Assembly (NCBI GenBank): GCA_026929865.2 | Contig: CM049403.1 | Span: 10,082,001 to 10,146,000, forward strand | Reading direction: 5' to 3' | Source: Hyperoplus lanceolatus | Taxonomy: Eukaryota; Chordata; Actinopteri; Uranoscopiformes; Ammodytidae | Length of the DNA stretch: 64,000 nucleotides | Shown: one piece after another, positions 15,516 through 44,994 of the stretch | How positions within the stretch are numbered: position 1 is the stretch's first letter | Layout: each line of letters begins with the position of its first letter | Notes under the pieces: model-generated | Databases searched by the model: none | Told to the model about the DNA's origin: nothing | What the model saw: only the letters and a program-made list of their open reading frames with translations | Translations under genes and position numbers: made by a program

Positions 15516-16215
15516 AATTGAGGGTCTGTGCTGCTGTCATCATTTAAGAATAGAATGCCTGTCTCACTGTGTTATATGATTGTTCAATATTTAGGCTATT
15601 CACTGCTTTTATGAACCACTCTCTGAAGAGCTGCCTTTGACTGACTGTAACAGGATGTCCAGATAGACTATTCTGATTGGCTTAGGGAGATATAGGGATG
15701 TATTTCACAGGATAAAGGACACTGGTCAGTAAAACCACATTTTACTTTAGAAAGGCTGTGGAACCGTCTGCAGCTTTGTTGACCTCCTCATTTAATGATA
15801 AGCAGAGGTTTATAGCTAAGGGGTGTGTGAGGACTTCTTGGTAAGGCTCTCACCCATTAGCCCTTACAGAAGCCTAATGAGAACAATATTGCTAATTATA
15901 TATTATCTGTTTGCAGTCAGTTGAATTGATAGTTCGGCTGCATGCAATATGTAATTTTGCAGTCATATAAATGCTTCCACCACCAACAACTTTAAAATAA
16001 GTATAAAGTGAATATGTCTAACAGCATCACCACACAAAGGACTTTGATTTGCAAAACCAAATTTTAAAAGCCTCCAATTATAGCTTTAGTCTATTGCCAA
16101 ATGTGAATTTACATCCACTAAATCTGTTGAGGCATGAGTGGTATAAATGTTTCTGACACTCACTGTACATCATCACAGCACAGAATCTGGAGCAATAGAA
16201 GGTCACTCAATACTG

Positions 16216-16220
<5 letters not shown>

Positions 16221-16310
<90 letters not shown>

Positions 16311-16313
16311 GTG

Positions 16314-16360
<47 letters not shown>
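16221..16360. repeat. Compound (TG)n(GA)n microsatellite
   Basis: About 45 TG units, with a few TGCG interruptions near 16304-16316, pass directly into about 20 GA units. Open frames across it (CVCVCV, HTHTHT, REREREG) are artefacts of the repeat. Confidence 0.95.
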
Positions 16361-16364
<4 letters not shown>

Positions 16365-19300
16365 GCGATAGAGAGATAACAAGAACTAAAAAATAAGCAA
16401 TTCTACACACATATTCTATACTATACCATATATACTACGCACTTATTACCAAAGCATACTTAACCATGGTAAACTTTCAGTAGTAAATTATACAAAACAT
16501 GCCAAGTCAGAAATCCATGAAACTCGGCTCTGGGATGTCACAGACATTTATAACCTTAACAAAAACACATTCAAATATTTCACCTAAAATTATGTTCTTA
16601 TTTCTATGTTTTCCTAAATCTTTGCTGGAGCTGTTAAACCACCATCCACAAATAAATAGCAATACCAAATGGGTGACAAACACATGAATTCACTGACACA
16701 ATAATGTATGAAGCCATGCAAATCAACACAAAAGACACACATAGTGGTATGCAGGCTGCAGCAGGTTTCTCTTGTGGGCTTCACAATCAAAGCATGACAT
16801 GTTGAAACGTGCAAAAAGAACCTCTCTAAGGCTTTCTCCCTATACATCTCATGACATGAGTCACTCAGCGCAGCTTCAAACACCAGCTACAAAGCTCAAG
16901 CGACATTCCTCACTTTGCATCCAGTTTTCATTGTAAAAGGAGAATCCTTCTGCTCACACAAAGCTACACTTTCCTGAACAAGCTAGATATCTAACTGCTA
17001 CTTTGCTTTGATTAAGAATAGATATTTATGACTAAAACGGAAAATGCATATTGATACCGTGTACATAAATACTTAACATTCATTTTTACATGATATTAAT
17101 TTGATTTCTAGATAAAATGACAACTTAAGAAACATGTAGTTAAAGCTAATTCAGAATGTAAGGCTTTAAGACTTTAGGCATGGTTAAGGCAATTACAAAA
17201 TGCACAATACTGAATGGCGAACATGTGTGTGCAAGCCATTAAGCTTTTCAAAAACGTGGGGTTTTATTGATATAATGAAAATAATGAGCCCTTAACTGCA
17301 AGGCAACATAATGAAGTTCTTTTCTCACAAATAGGCTGTAGGCATTCACTAGATCTTAAACTGATGAGCACAAACATTCCAACGATTTTCTTTGCTCATT
17401 GCCAGGTGTTAAAGTGGGGACTAGAGTGGACAGCAACCAAGAGCTGAACTAGGGCAAGGTCTGGGGAAAACCATCCATGCACTGAAAGCCGCTGATGCAG
17501 TGAATAAACTTCTCCCTCTGCTGTTTTAACAGCTGCAGGATGAAGACAAACTGGTGAAACCTCCATCGCTCATATTTTGTGGTGATGACAAATGTATTCA
17601 CTGCATATACCTTCTGTGTCCACACTCCCTTTTAAATATAGTTTGCCATATAGAAGTTATTCCATCCTCATTGCCTGCCAGATTGTTCTGCTTTATAGTT
17701 TGCCCTCACAGGGAAACTCTGATCTAAACATTTTAGTTGCTGGAACCTTATCTTGAATATCCACTCAGCATCTCTGTGCAGCGTCTCTATAGTTACCAGT
17801 ACAGTCATTTAGCTCAGGGTTTTGGTTTGGCTTCTTTAAATGCATTATGGTACCAAACCTTGCAACTTCACTGCAACGAAGAGTCTGTGATGCTGTTGCA
17901 CTGTTTATTGTACAGTTTTAAAAAAAGAGAAACAACCATTGAATTACTCAAATCAAAGTTGTTATACGTTTTTCCTAACACACCAAACACAAGCCTTCTG
18001 CTCCTTCTGATCGTGTGTTTGCTGCCTCTCCCCATCCAGTTCCACTTTTGCGCTGCAGCTCCACTCTGGGTTTTCTGTGCATCCGCCCTGCAATGCTACT
18101 GTTCTCCTCTCTCCTCCACCATTTTAAACTGTAACCTTCCTCCCTGTGATGGAGGCAGAAGGAGAAGAGCTTTGTGGACAGGAGAGCAGAGGGAGTGGGG
18201 AGAGATTAGACAGGACAAGGAGGAAGTGTGCTCGGAAAGGAAAAATAAATGAAAAAGGAAATAGATTCTTAAACAAATCACCTGTCTCCCAAATGACATC
18301 TGAACCTATATTAATTTTATTAATATATTTGTTTATTATTGGCCTTCATAACCCAGCTGCAAGGTGCCTAATTAGGCAAAGGCTTAGATCAAGTAACTCA
18401 TACAGCAATTGAATTATGGTCGACAGCTGAATATCTCTGCTTGAAATATTAACACACAATGTTGCCTTTAATGATTTCCTGTTAAACTGTTTAGTGTCCC
18501 ATTGTAGCCTATGTTTTTATGGAGAAGAGTATCCGTGTGGATTTACTGTGGCACAAAGCTTTAAAGGCTCCTCATCTCCATCTCTGCATCTCCAGTATAA
18601 ATAAAATACTGATGGTAAGGTAAATGTTTGAATTTATTTCATCACTCAGGCTTTTTAAGCAGTCAGCATCAAGCTCACTGCTGCTTTTGGCAAATGATCC
18701 CTTAGGATTACTGTTTACCACCTGGCTACCGGCAGTATTCCCAATAGAAGACTTTTTCATGATTTGCATGTAGGTTGGTAATAAGGTGACATCTTGTCAT
18801 TATTGTAAAGACGGGGAACAAAGAACAGCCTGTGACACCAAGCAGTGAAGTCAAACTCCCTCTCTCTGCCTGTATACAATATATACATTGAAAATAGGGC
18901 AAAGCAACTTGCAATAAGTGCACTTAACCATGCAAACCAACCACCCAAAAACTGCAGGATTCATCAACTTGATTTACTGATTTTAATAGGGAGCTTATTT
19001 ACGTTTGTGGTCCTGGATGAAAGATAGACCTGAGCCATTCACAGCACAGTTGACAAGTACCAGTGATCTGAATCTGATTTTCCTCCTATCACACTCAATG
19101 TCTATCCACTGCTGCCACCTTCTGTAGAACTGTAACAGCAAGCTTGTAAACTATGGGATCATTTAATCTGCTTTATGTATAAACGGATTAAATGATTCCA
19201 TAGTCTACTGTATAGAAATTGGATTATTAGGCATTTAAAACAATTAATATTCAACACATCAAAACCATCTTCCTTCAAACCTGTAGTCTGTCTGGTCAGT

Positions 19301-20546
19301 GGTTGATTCACATGCAAACTCTCATTTTTGCTATACTTCACAAGTCTCCAAGATGCTATGTTCTTTTTGAGTAGTGTGATTGTAATATTACATTGACTAA
19401 AAGAAAAGTCTAATGTGCCTGCTGTCTTGTGGAAGAGATTAATGATAGTCTATGTAAAAGTGAAAAATCTGAGTTATTTTGTTTGCAAATGTTAAAAATA
19501 ATTATTATTCAAAAGATGGTTTTGGTTTTACCTTAGGAACAGTGACAAATGTTTCTTTATTTTTTTCTACAAATATCTCAATTTAAACACTAACCACCAC
19601 CATATAAGATCAGAGCTCTCCATCGCAGGCCAAATCCCTTTGGCAGCCCTTAATCTGACACCATACGGGGTAAAACCTCCAAATTGCAACCACCTGTTGT
19701 CATGTGCCTGCTGGTCCATACTTTAAGGATAACTGTCCCCTTGCTGTTTCTGATCACAATCTCGAGATGCAGTGAAAGGAGTGTAAAAAAGCATCTAAGT
19801 GGACAATGAGTTAAAATTGTTGTCAAACTATAGAAAAGGGGAGTTATGCCACATCCATTCTCAACCATGTTATAGGCTACTTTATCTTTTTTTCCAGATA
19901 GAAAAAGCTTTGCATCAAAGAATGGAAGGGCTGAGTTGTTTCAGGTAACAATATGATACAATTGCTTGACTCCCATCTGCATCTGTATGTTAGTAGTAAA
20001 ATATTACCATTCATGTTACAAATAATGCCAATTACTTGCACTATGCAGCATTGATAATTTAAGAAAACCAAAGAGTTGTGAGGATATTAAACCTTTGCTA
20101 TGGAGCAGCCAGTCCGCTCTGCCTCTGATTCGCTCCTGTTGTTACCTGCAGCCTAACTAACCCGCCTATTCATCAGCAATGATCCAGTTGATTGACAGCT
20201 GTATTAGCCACCCACAGTGCGCAAAGCGTCGGCTTTGTGTTCACTCCAGTTCAATAACCAATCGGTTAAAATGTTCAACAATCGCGACGCCATACGGACT
20301 CTACATTCCGCCATGTTGGTGAGGGAAACACATCGGCGCTCTTAGCATTTTATTCTGATCTCCGTCGAGAGAACTGCTTTCTCACAGACAAATAACCTAT
20401 CGAGAAAATATGTTATCAATCAGTTCTACCTGTTTTTCTCTCAGTGTGTGTTATAGCCTAGAATAGAAAGTTCTGTCATAGGATTAGTTATGAAAATGAA
20501 TAAAAACCGATTATCACTGCAGTGGTGGCTGTGTGTAATGTTTGAA

Positions 20547-20554
20547 CATCATGG

Positions 20555-20640
<86 letters not shown>
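20547..20640. repeat. (TG)n microsatellite
   Basis: A TG run interrupted once by GGGG near 20593. Open frames across it on both strands are repeat artefacts. Confidence 0.95.
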
Positions 20641-20642
<2 letters not shown>

Positions 20643-22174
20643 ACATGAACAGGATTTAAATAGCTGTCTACACACCTCCCTGCACACCTCCGCCCCATTT
20701 CCTTCTGGAGCCTATCTCTCCTCCTTTTTTCCTCCTCAGCCACTCTGTCGCCACTTCTCCCACCCGATCCCCCATTCCTCTCTGATGACACCCACCCACA
20801 TCTCCCTCCCTGCTTCTCTCTGTCTCTCTCTCTCCCTCTCCATCCATCGATACAGCTCTCTCCTCCTTGTCCTCCTTCCTGTCTTGATTTATTTATATGA
20901 ATATCTAAGTGCCTTATTAAACATTAGTAGACCAAAACTTGCACCACAAATAATCAGTTACACTACGATCAATAATGCAAACAACATAATAATTTAGTTA
21001 GCCATGGTATAAAATATGATGCCATTACAACCTGGCTTATCCAGTAGTCATCATACCAGTTGTGCTAGTTCTAGAAGCAACAGTTTTAATGGGAGTGGCA
21101 AATGCAACAGTAATTTGATATGAATGTAAAAGCAGCAGTAGGCAAAGTGATTATACAAAAGCAACTTCATTAGTAGCTGCATTCACAGATTAGAATAGTA
21201 GCTGTAGTTATTTGTTTGCAGTTGCAGTATAGTGTCTGCAGTAGTCTAGTAGTGTTAGAGCATTAGAAGTAGGCTACTTGAACCAGGCTCGTTGGAGTAA
21301 CAGTGGCAATGGTTACAATGGGTAGGCTATAGCTAGTACTTACTCACTTGTTAAATAAAATACTTTGCAGTTAATGAACGATAGAATACTTTTTTTTTTT
21401 TTTTTTTTAATTAATCTAAGTACTTGCACTGGACTCATCTCACTTCAGAAGAAAGACTTTTTGCTCATCCGATGAATGTTACTGTCAACAAAAACTCAAA
21501 TAAAGATGCCCCACTAAGCCTAAGTATATGAATAACTCAATTTTTTTTTGCATGTATCAAATATGCTAATAAGCAGCCTAGATCCAGGTACCTAATAGTA
21601 AACAATTTAAAGTAGACCACCTTAGAATGTATTTAATGATACAATAACAGTCTGAAAGGAGTACTTTTGCATCATGAATGCTTTTACTTTTGAAAAGTAC
21701 AATTTGTTTCCAATTACCTGCATGCATTGATTTATGCATACTTTTAAACGTGTTTTATGCTATTAAGTTTGTCCTTGCACTTTGGGAGATGTCAAAATAC
21801 GAATATCTTGTAGTTCTGTAGGCTATTTTAAGATTGACAGGACCTGCATACTTTTTCTAAACCAAATAATCTTAATAGTCCTTCCACCACTGTACAGTAG
21901 AAGTCGCAGTAGCCTAGTTTCAGGGGCAGTAGTAAGAAGAAGCAGTTGCTTTCCATAGTGGGTTAGCTTAACCAATAGTAAACTAAAAGATCATATGTGA
22001 CATAGTAGTGTGCGATTGATCAGGGATTAGTGAGTGAGCATGTTCGTGTTAGTAGTGTGTGTAATATTTATAGTGCATTTATGTGCAGGCGATGTGTGTG
22101 TTTGTCATAAAAGAGGGGTAGTCGGTGTGACAGATCAGAAATGAGAAACTTGTGTGGAGCTTCATATCGAGATT

Positions 22175-22300
<126 letters not shown>

Positions 22301-22337
22301 GGGCGGGGTTGGGAGGCTGTCTATTGTTTCCTTCTAG

Positions 22338-22415
22338 CCAATCGTAGGCTGACTATCACCTCAGCCAATCACCGTGCCCTTCTTACACCCGTCTCTCCTC
22401 CCGCTGCTCTATAAA
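22338..22415 (+). promoter_or_regulatory. ptma core promoter: two CCAAT boxes and a TATA box
   Basis: CCAAT boxes lie at 22338-22342 and 22365-22369, and TATAAAGG at 22410-22417. The expected start of transcription is near 22440, giving a 5' UTR of about 140 nt before the ATG at 22582. The paired CCAAT boxes suggest NF-Y binding. Assignment is by motif and spacing. Confidence 0.75.
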
Positions 22416-22581
22416 GGCGGGAGCTCCGGCTGGTGGTCGCGCCGCTGGCAGCAGGGCGACGACATTCATTTACACCATCTGGGATAAAAGCCACATGCCT
22501 ATTTGTTCGTCATTTTCATTTGTGCGATATTCTGACTGGGTATTATTATAGGCATACTATTATTATTTTTCTACAACCACC

Positions 22582-23290
22582 ATGGCGGACAGTAAAGTGA
22601 AAAGTGGCGGAGAACTCAGTGCCAAGGTAAGACCAAGACAATAACGAGAGATATCGATGCATTTAATAACTCCTGCCTCTATTTTGAACTGCATGCGTAA
22701 TGTGCTCAGCTCAAGGACAGTGTCGAAAAGAAAGCTCTCAGTTTGTTGAATATTACCCAATATCATTAACGTTAACACTTTGACATTGAGCCATACATTC
22801 TAATGTAGCCTATTCTATTGAAGTGTCTCAGTAGAGCTTTGATTAGAAAAAGGAGTAAAGCATAGACAGGTATAAAAGGAATAAACACAGGCTGCTTGAG
22901 GTACCGGTTTAGAAAAAGAAGTACGTTTGCTTCCTCTCTGGGTTTAAGCCTGCACCGCCTCCTTGTTTAGGCTGCAAGAGAAGATTATAGCATGCCTACC
23001 TGTCATTTTACAAACTAGATTTACGCACTGCACAGTTCGCCCCATCCAGGTGCTTTCTGTCTGTATGCGTCGCCAAACGCACTGAAAGATTTGCCGTTCG
23101 AATCTTATAAGTTAAACATTTGATAAACTACTACTTTGGACCGTTTATGAAGGTTTGGACTGTTTATGGAGCTCTTGAGGCCACTCTTAATCAAAGCGAC
23201 CTTATACTTTAAACCAAAAACTTCTATCATTCAATAAATAAATAAAAAATGCCGCCCACCGTTTCGATGCAAGACTGTGGGAAGAGAGGG

Positions 23291-23322
<32 letters not shown>

Positions 23323-26300
23323 AGGGAGAGAGAGAGAGAGTTGACAGTTGATATTTTAGAATGTTTCGTGTCAAAGTGCATAGCCTATGGTTAGGACTAT
23401 TATTGTGGGCATGCATGTTTAAAAACAATGTATATTAAATTGAGATTTAGTTTAACGACGTCGGCTACTCTATATGTTATCCATTTCCCCGCTAGACTGT
23501 AACAAAATAACACGCGCTGACGTGACTGAATCGATAATCTTAAGTAATTCATGTGGAGCGAGTTGTTGTTGAGGAGAGGAGCAACTGTCGTAGGTGGTGG
23601 TAACCTAGGTTCATGTTTATCGTCGTGGAGTTGATGTGTGTGTCATACGACGCTGCTAGAATATCATTCCTACCAGTGTCCTTCTCTAATGTGGTTTGTC
23701 TGTAGGCTATAGCGCTCTCTCCTCGGTTACTTCAAGCAGCTGGTGCGCGAGACGGTCGTGAGGCGCGCGTGCAGAGCTCTGTTTGACTGCAAACCGCAGG
23801 GGGGCGCGAGGGAAACAGGCTGCTTAGAAAAAAGAAGAAAAAGCGAGCACATAGGCTATAGGGCATAGAGCATATAGATAGATATATAGAGTACAACACC
23901 TTAATGTTTTTTTTAACCATTGTGTAAAGTAGGAAATATCAGTCAAGCCACAAAGCCAACACGACAGACAGGTTGATTGCGTGTATGTTATTGCTATTAG
24001 ACTATGTATGACGAAGTTGCAGTTATGATAGGCCTATTATAACCTAATTGCATAGGTCACATTTAGAAAACATTTAAGACAAGTCATTAAGACAGCAACA
24101 AGTGTGCCGCGAACTGTTGTCTTTAATATAGGCCTAATACTTGAATGTTCAGTAGTTGGCCTACTACTGGGGCTGTAAAGGAGCTTTGTCAAAAAAACAT
24201 TGGCTCGTTTTGGCACCTGCTCTGATCGCTGGCAGATGATAATCATCTGCCGGGCTGCTGGGAGTTGTAGTCTTTGTGCTGGTTGGCTCTGTGTGTGGTT
24301 TCCCTCGTGGCCGGGCTCGCTCTGAATAAATACGTCCATTAGTAAACTGCAGCAGAAACCGACTGTATCATATTTCAGGCAGCCAATAGGAGCTGGGAGG
24401 GACTTAGAAAATATCTGACCAATAGGAGGTCTTAACGTCAAAGCATCATCTGTCTGTAAAAGGCAACTTGCAGCCTAGCTCCGTGAAGGTGAGGAGTAGT
24501 ATGGAGGGCAAACATCTCAGTTGCCCTCCTTTTTTGAGCAAGACACACATGTCTGTCTGCTACCAATTGGAAAGCGGGGCGAATGTCATTGATTTCATTC
24601 TTATAATTACAATTTTTTTTGTCACACTGTCACAGCTGTCAAAGCATTTTTTTTTTTACTTAAGAGAATAATAAGATATTGCCCTAATCTATCTAAACTT
24701 AATCTATCTAAACACCTATAAAAAAGTAACATTTAACCCCTTAAGATACACTTTTGAGTAACTCATTAAACATCTGCTTTTTAAAATAAAATCAATCAAA
24801 ATTGTATTCAGTGTGTACTTTATTTGGCTTACTTTATTGAGAAATGTACTTTATGAAAATCCATTATTCCATCCTCTACACAGAAGATGAATAGAGTGTA
24901 GCCACAGTGCCTCTGTAGTTTGACCACCAAGAAAGTGAAACACAAAGTCAATACAAAGTTTCAAATAACAAGGAAGTGTGTACTTTTTTGGATGGAGGGA
25001 AATGAATACTGACTTTTGACTCTCATTGGTAAAGTTCACCTACAGCAAAGACAAAAACATGGTCATGCATTTTCGTCAGGTCATTAGAGCATTTCCTTCT
25101 GTCCTAGTGTCATTTACACTTTGAGAATATGTTTGCTTTCAGGAGCTGAAGGAGAAGAAACTGGCTGAAGAGACAGACAAAGAAAAGGATGCTGCTGCCA
25201 ACGGCAAAACTGTAAGAAGCGCTCCTCTTGTTCCTCTCACAGCTTGTAGAAAACAAACAATCCAATTCTTTACTCTGACAACCATTATGACTCTGTCTCG
25301 TGCCGGCAGGACAAGGAGAACGGAGAGCAGGAGGACGAGGAGGACTTGGGAGAAGAGGAGGAGGAGGATGGAGAGGGAGAGGGTAGGTGTCATCATACCA
25401 GGCTGGACAAAACGGGTGGAAGAAGGTCATGATACCCAGCATTGCCATGATTGGTGGAAAGTAAACTCAGGTTCCAAGGAAAATGCATCTTGGGCATATG
25501 TCAAGCAACTAAACAAAACTAGTTTTACTGACCAAACTACCCCTCTACTTTGAACTGAACACCAGATTTGATCAATTGCAAATGCAAAGCGTAATCTGAA
25601 TGAGTGGTTTTCTCACAATGAACCCTCCAGTTGCAGAATGTCACAGCCACCATTTTCCCAAATCAAACTATGTGATGTGTAATGTGGACACTGCATCTGT
25701 TTAAGCCAGCTAATGTCATTGTATCCCATGTTCTGTCTAATAAAAGTGCAGGTATGCAACCTAGTGGCCCGACTGTGAAACTGCAGAATGTACTTCAGAC
25801 TACTGACATCAGTATTTACAATTTATTTTATTTTTCATCCGTGCAACAATTGCTGAAGCAGATCTTACACATAAACCCAGATTATACACCTGAGTAGCAG
25901 ACCTTACAGATACACCTGAAATATGTCTAAATTTTTCATCAGTACGAGTACGACAGAAGAATACATGACAGCATGTTATCCAGGTCGGGGAATATGTGCC
26001 GACCTGTGTCAAGTCTAACAGGCTGTGGTGTATTTGTGTGAGTTCAGGTGACGTAGAGGATGATGAAGATGATGACCTTGATCGGCCAACAGGGAAGAGA
26101 GCAGCTGAGGATGATGATGATGAAGATGATGACGACGATGAAGAGGTGAGGAAGAGTTGCCATGAAAAATCATTTTAGTTACAGAAAAAAAGCAATATCT
26201 AATAGTAAAAATTCTTCATAGCCAAAAATTGACAGCAGATCACCGTTATACTGTAGGTCTAGCCATAACAAAGCATCGCCAGCATCATCCAATCTCTCAT

Positions 26301-26365
26301 TCTCACCTCACACATTGTTCTTCCAGGATGTGGTTGAAACCAAGAAACAGAAGACGGACAAGTAG
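22582..26365 (+). CDS. ptma: Prothymosin alpha, complete, 5 exons
   Basis: Prothymosin alpha is a small, disordered, extremely acidic nuclear protein that chaperones linker histone H1, loosens chromatin and inhibits the apoptosome. Exons: 22582-22626, 25143-25211, 25310-25382, 26048-26145, 26327-26365; all are GT-AG and the frame is continuous, giving 107 aa. The start MADSKVKSGGELSAK is followed by KELKEKKLAEE (thymosin-alpha-1 region), ANGKTDKENGEQE, a central Glu/Asp tract, the conserved RPTGKRAAEDDDD, and the C-terminal nuclear signal TKKQKTDK. The start is the first ATG in a good context (accaccATGG). Intron 1 (2.5 kb) holds a second CCAAT/SBS cluster. The fish genome duplication usually leaves two ptma copies; I cannot tell which this is. 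Confidence 0.95.
23284..23340. repeat. (GA)n/(GGGAGA)n simple repeat in ptma intron 1
   Basis: Purine-only GA repeat with GGGAGA variants. It could form triplex DNA, but nothing more can be said from sequence. Confidence 0.9.
24253..24425 (-). promoter_or_regulatory. Candidate internal promoter in ptma intron 1 (SBS motif plus two CCAAT boxes)
   Basis: On the minus strand ACTACAACTCCCAGCAGCC (24253-24271) is a near-perfect ZNF143/THAP11 motif. On the plus strand CCAATAGGAGCTGGG (24382) and CCAATAGGAGG (24419) are two NF-Y-type boxes about 37 bp apart. The cluster lies mid-intron and may mark an alternative ptma promoter, an antisense transcript or an enhancer. This is inference only. Confidence 0.4.
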
Positions 26366-26635
26366 TTTGCTACTTGTAGAGGACGCCACCATCCAGCAAA
26401 CCTTTGACACCTCAGCCCCCCCCCCCCACCTGACAAGATTACTTTTAAAAAGAGAATTTGTTTGTATTTTTTATTTACATTTTATATTTTTGTAAATATT
26501 GTAAGGAGGTCGGCCATTTTGCAACAGGGATCTTTTCTGGGTTATCAAGTGGTGCTTTGAAGAATTTTAGATCCAGGGTCGTCATCATCATCAGCCAGCC
26601 GTCCACGTTATGTATGAATTGACAAGCAGCAGACA

Positions 26636-26693
26636 CACACACACTCTCTCACACACACACACACACACACCCATGCACACACACACACACACT
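26636..26693. repeat. (CA)n repeats in ptma 3' UTR
   Basis: Interrupted CA runs lie in the predicted ptma 3' UTR. CA repeats in mRNA can bind hnRNP L; no direct evidence here. Confidence 0.85.
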
Positions 26694-26932
26694 GCAGCAT
26701 GTCAAACACATCATAGTTTCTCTTACTTTAATTTCAATATATATAATTCCAAGGTATTTAGGAACAAAGTGTGTGTTGACCTTTAGTCACATGGGAGCAG
26801 TACCTCAGCCCTTTTTACAGTGCCGAGTTTGCATTAGTGGTAGTTCTTATGAGATGCCAAGGCGGTAGTTTCTGTTGTCTATCAATGATGGACGGGTATT
26901 AATGTCTTAATGTCTGTACTATTTTGTTGGAC

Positions 26933-26938
26933 AATAAA
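26933..26938 (+). terminator. ptma polyadenylation signal
   Basis: AATAAA preceded by a T-rich stretch and followed by TTTGTTTGTCTTTG, a GT/T-rich downstream element. The 3' UTR would be about 590 nt. Confidence 0.75.
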
Positions 26939-27920
26939 CATTTGATTTTGTTTGTCTTTGTAATAGTCTCTGCCTGTCTGATATTGTTTCCACCTGCAGT
27001 ATAAAAGAAAGAAAAAAGAAGGTAATGAATTAACACTGATGTGTGATCTTTTCAGCAGTCAGAATTGCTCAGCTGGGATTCCCAGTGGCTGCATGGCCAC
27101 ATTTTAGGAAAAATAATCCCCTCACAGCTGATGTCTCACATTCAGTTTAAGGCTCATGTATGCTCATTCTTACTTTCCTTTAGCTTGTTGGGTTGCACCT
27201 CTCCTGGTTGACTGTTTCAATAAGGTTTGTTTAAAACAGTTGGTGCACTGGAGACCATGTCATTCACACCATCTATGTATTTTTCCTCCCTGCATGCTCC
27301 GACACAGGTGTAGCAGTAACATATTTGTATGTGCAACCGGCTGAAAAGTTTGATATATATTACTTAGAACAAGAAAAACGTCCAGGTGAAAAACAGCAGT
27401 TCTGGTCAAATGGGAAAAACTATTGTCTAACATTTTTTGGAGAAAGAGTGATGGATGAGATCATTTCCATCTGATATCAGTGGTATACAGGTTCTTTTCA
27501 GTTCAGATTTTGGTTAAATTACATAGCTGTAGCACACACAGTATGGGTCATTTGATTTGTTATAGGTCAAATAAATAAACGAAAGAAAAGTAGTTGTGGA
27601 ACAGTGAACTGTAGTGTCCTACAGTCTTCAAAACACAAGCTATAAGTAACCTGAGGTAAGTAAACTACAAATAACTCCAACAAAGGAGGGACACAGACTA
27701 AATATGAAAACATTTTTGTTTTGTATGCATGCATTGACGATTCTTGAATAGTAAACAATAGTACAAACTAGCAACATTTGACTGACTGATATCTGACAAA
27801 ACCATTTTGATTTCTAAAGCTGCTTGTGTTCCAAGAAGTATTTAGTTACTGAGGTTGGACTGGACCATAACCGTTAACACACAATTATAAAATACACACC
27901 ATTCTTTACAATTCTTAAAC

Positions 27921-27926
27921 TTTATT
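27921..27926 (-). terminator. lrrc40 polyadenylation signal
   Basis: TTTATT on the plus strand (AATAAA on the minus strand), 345 bp beyond the lrrc40 stop. lrrc40 and ptma converge with about 1 kb between their poly(A) signals. Confidence 0.55.
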
Positions 27927-28270
27927 AAGATAAGTGCCTTTGTCATTGGTTCTTTTCTGTCCCATCAGGCGTCAGTTTGAATCTGATTGTATAGAAATAT
28001 GTTTCACATTCACACATCTAAAACATCCATGGTGCACAAATATTCTTTAAAAAGGGAACATTGGCTACTGGTTTGCCTCTCAAAGCAGGTTTGTCTGATT
28101 ACAACAATATGTGTATTTATGTATTACAGACCTGTTTAAAATATAGATAAAGAATGATCAGGTTTTTGGTTGATGCATTTTAATGTGAACAATTAGAAAC
28201 AGAAATTGCTTGCCCACAAAAAGATATATGTTCATCACTGTGGTGGAGTTGTCCAAGCTGAGGTCAGGGG

Positions 28271-44994
<16,724 letters not shown>

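Noticed and set aside
16134..16410. Open frames of repeated Cys-Val, His-Thr, Arg-Glu or Leu-Ser
   Set aside because: All are translations of TG/GA microsatellites; the same applies at 20542-20997, 22068-22414, 31958-32407, 41428-41709, 47203-47543 and 61780-62301.
24037..24441. 134-codon minus-strand frame in ptma intron 1
   Set aside because: No known domain, overlaps a promoter-like CCAAT/SBS cluster and has no splice context.
26048..26145. GAT/GAC-rich simple repeat
   Set aside because: It is the acidic tract of ptma exon 4, flanked by good splice sites and conserved RPTGKRAAEDD, so it is coding.
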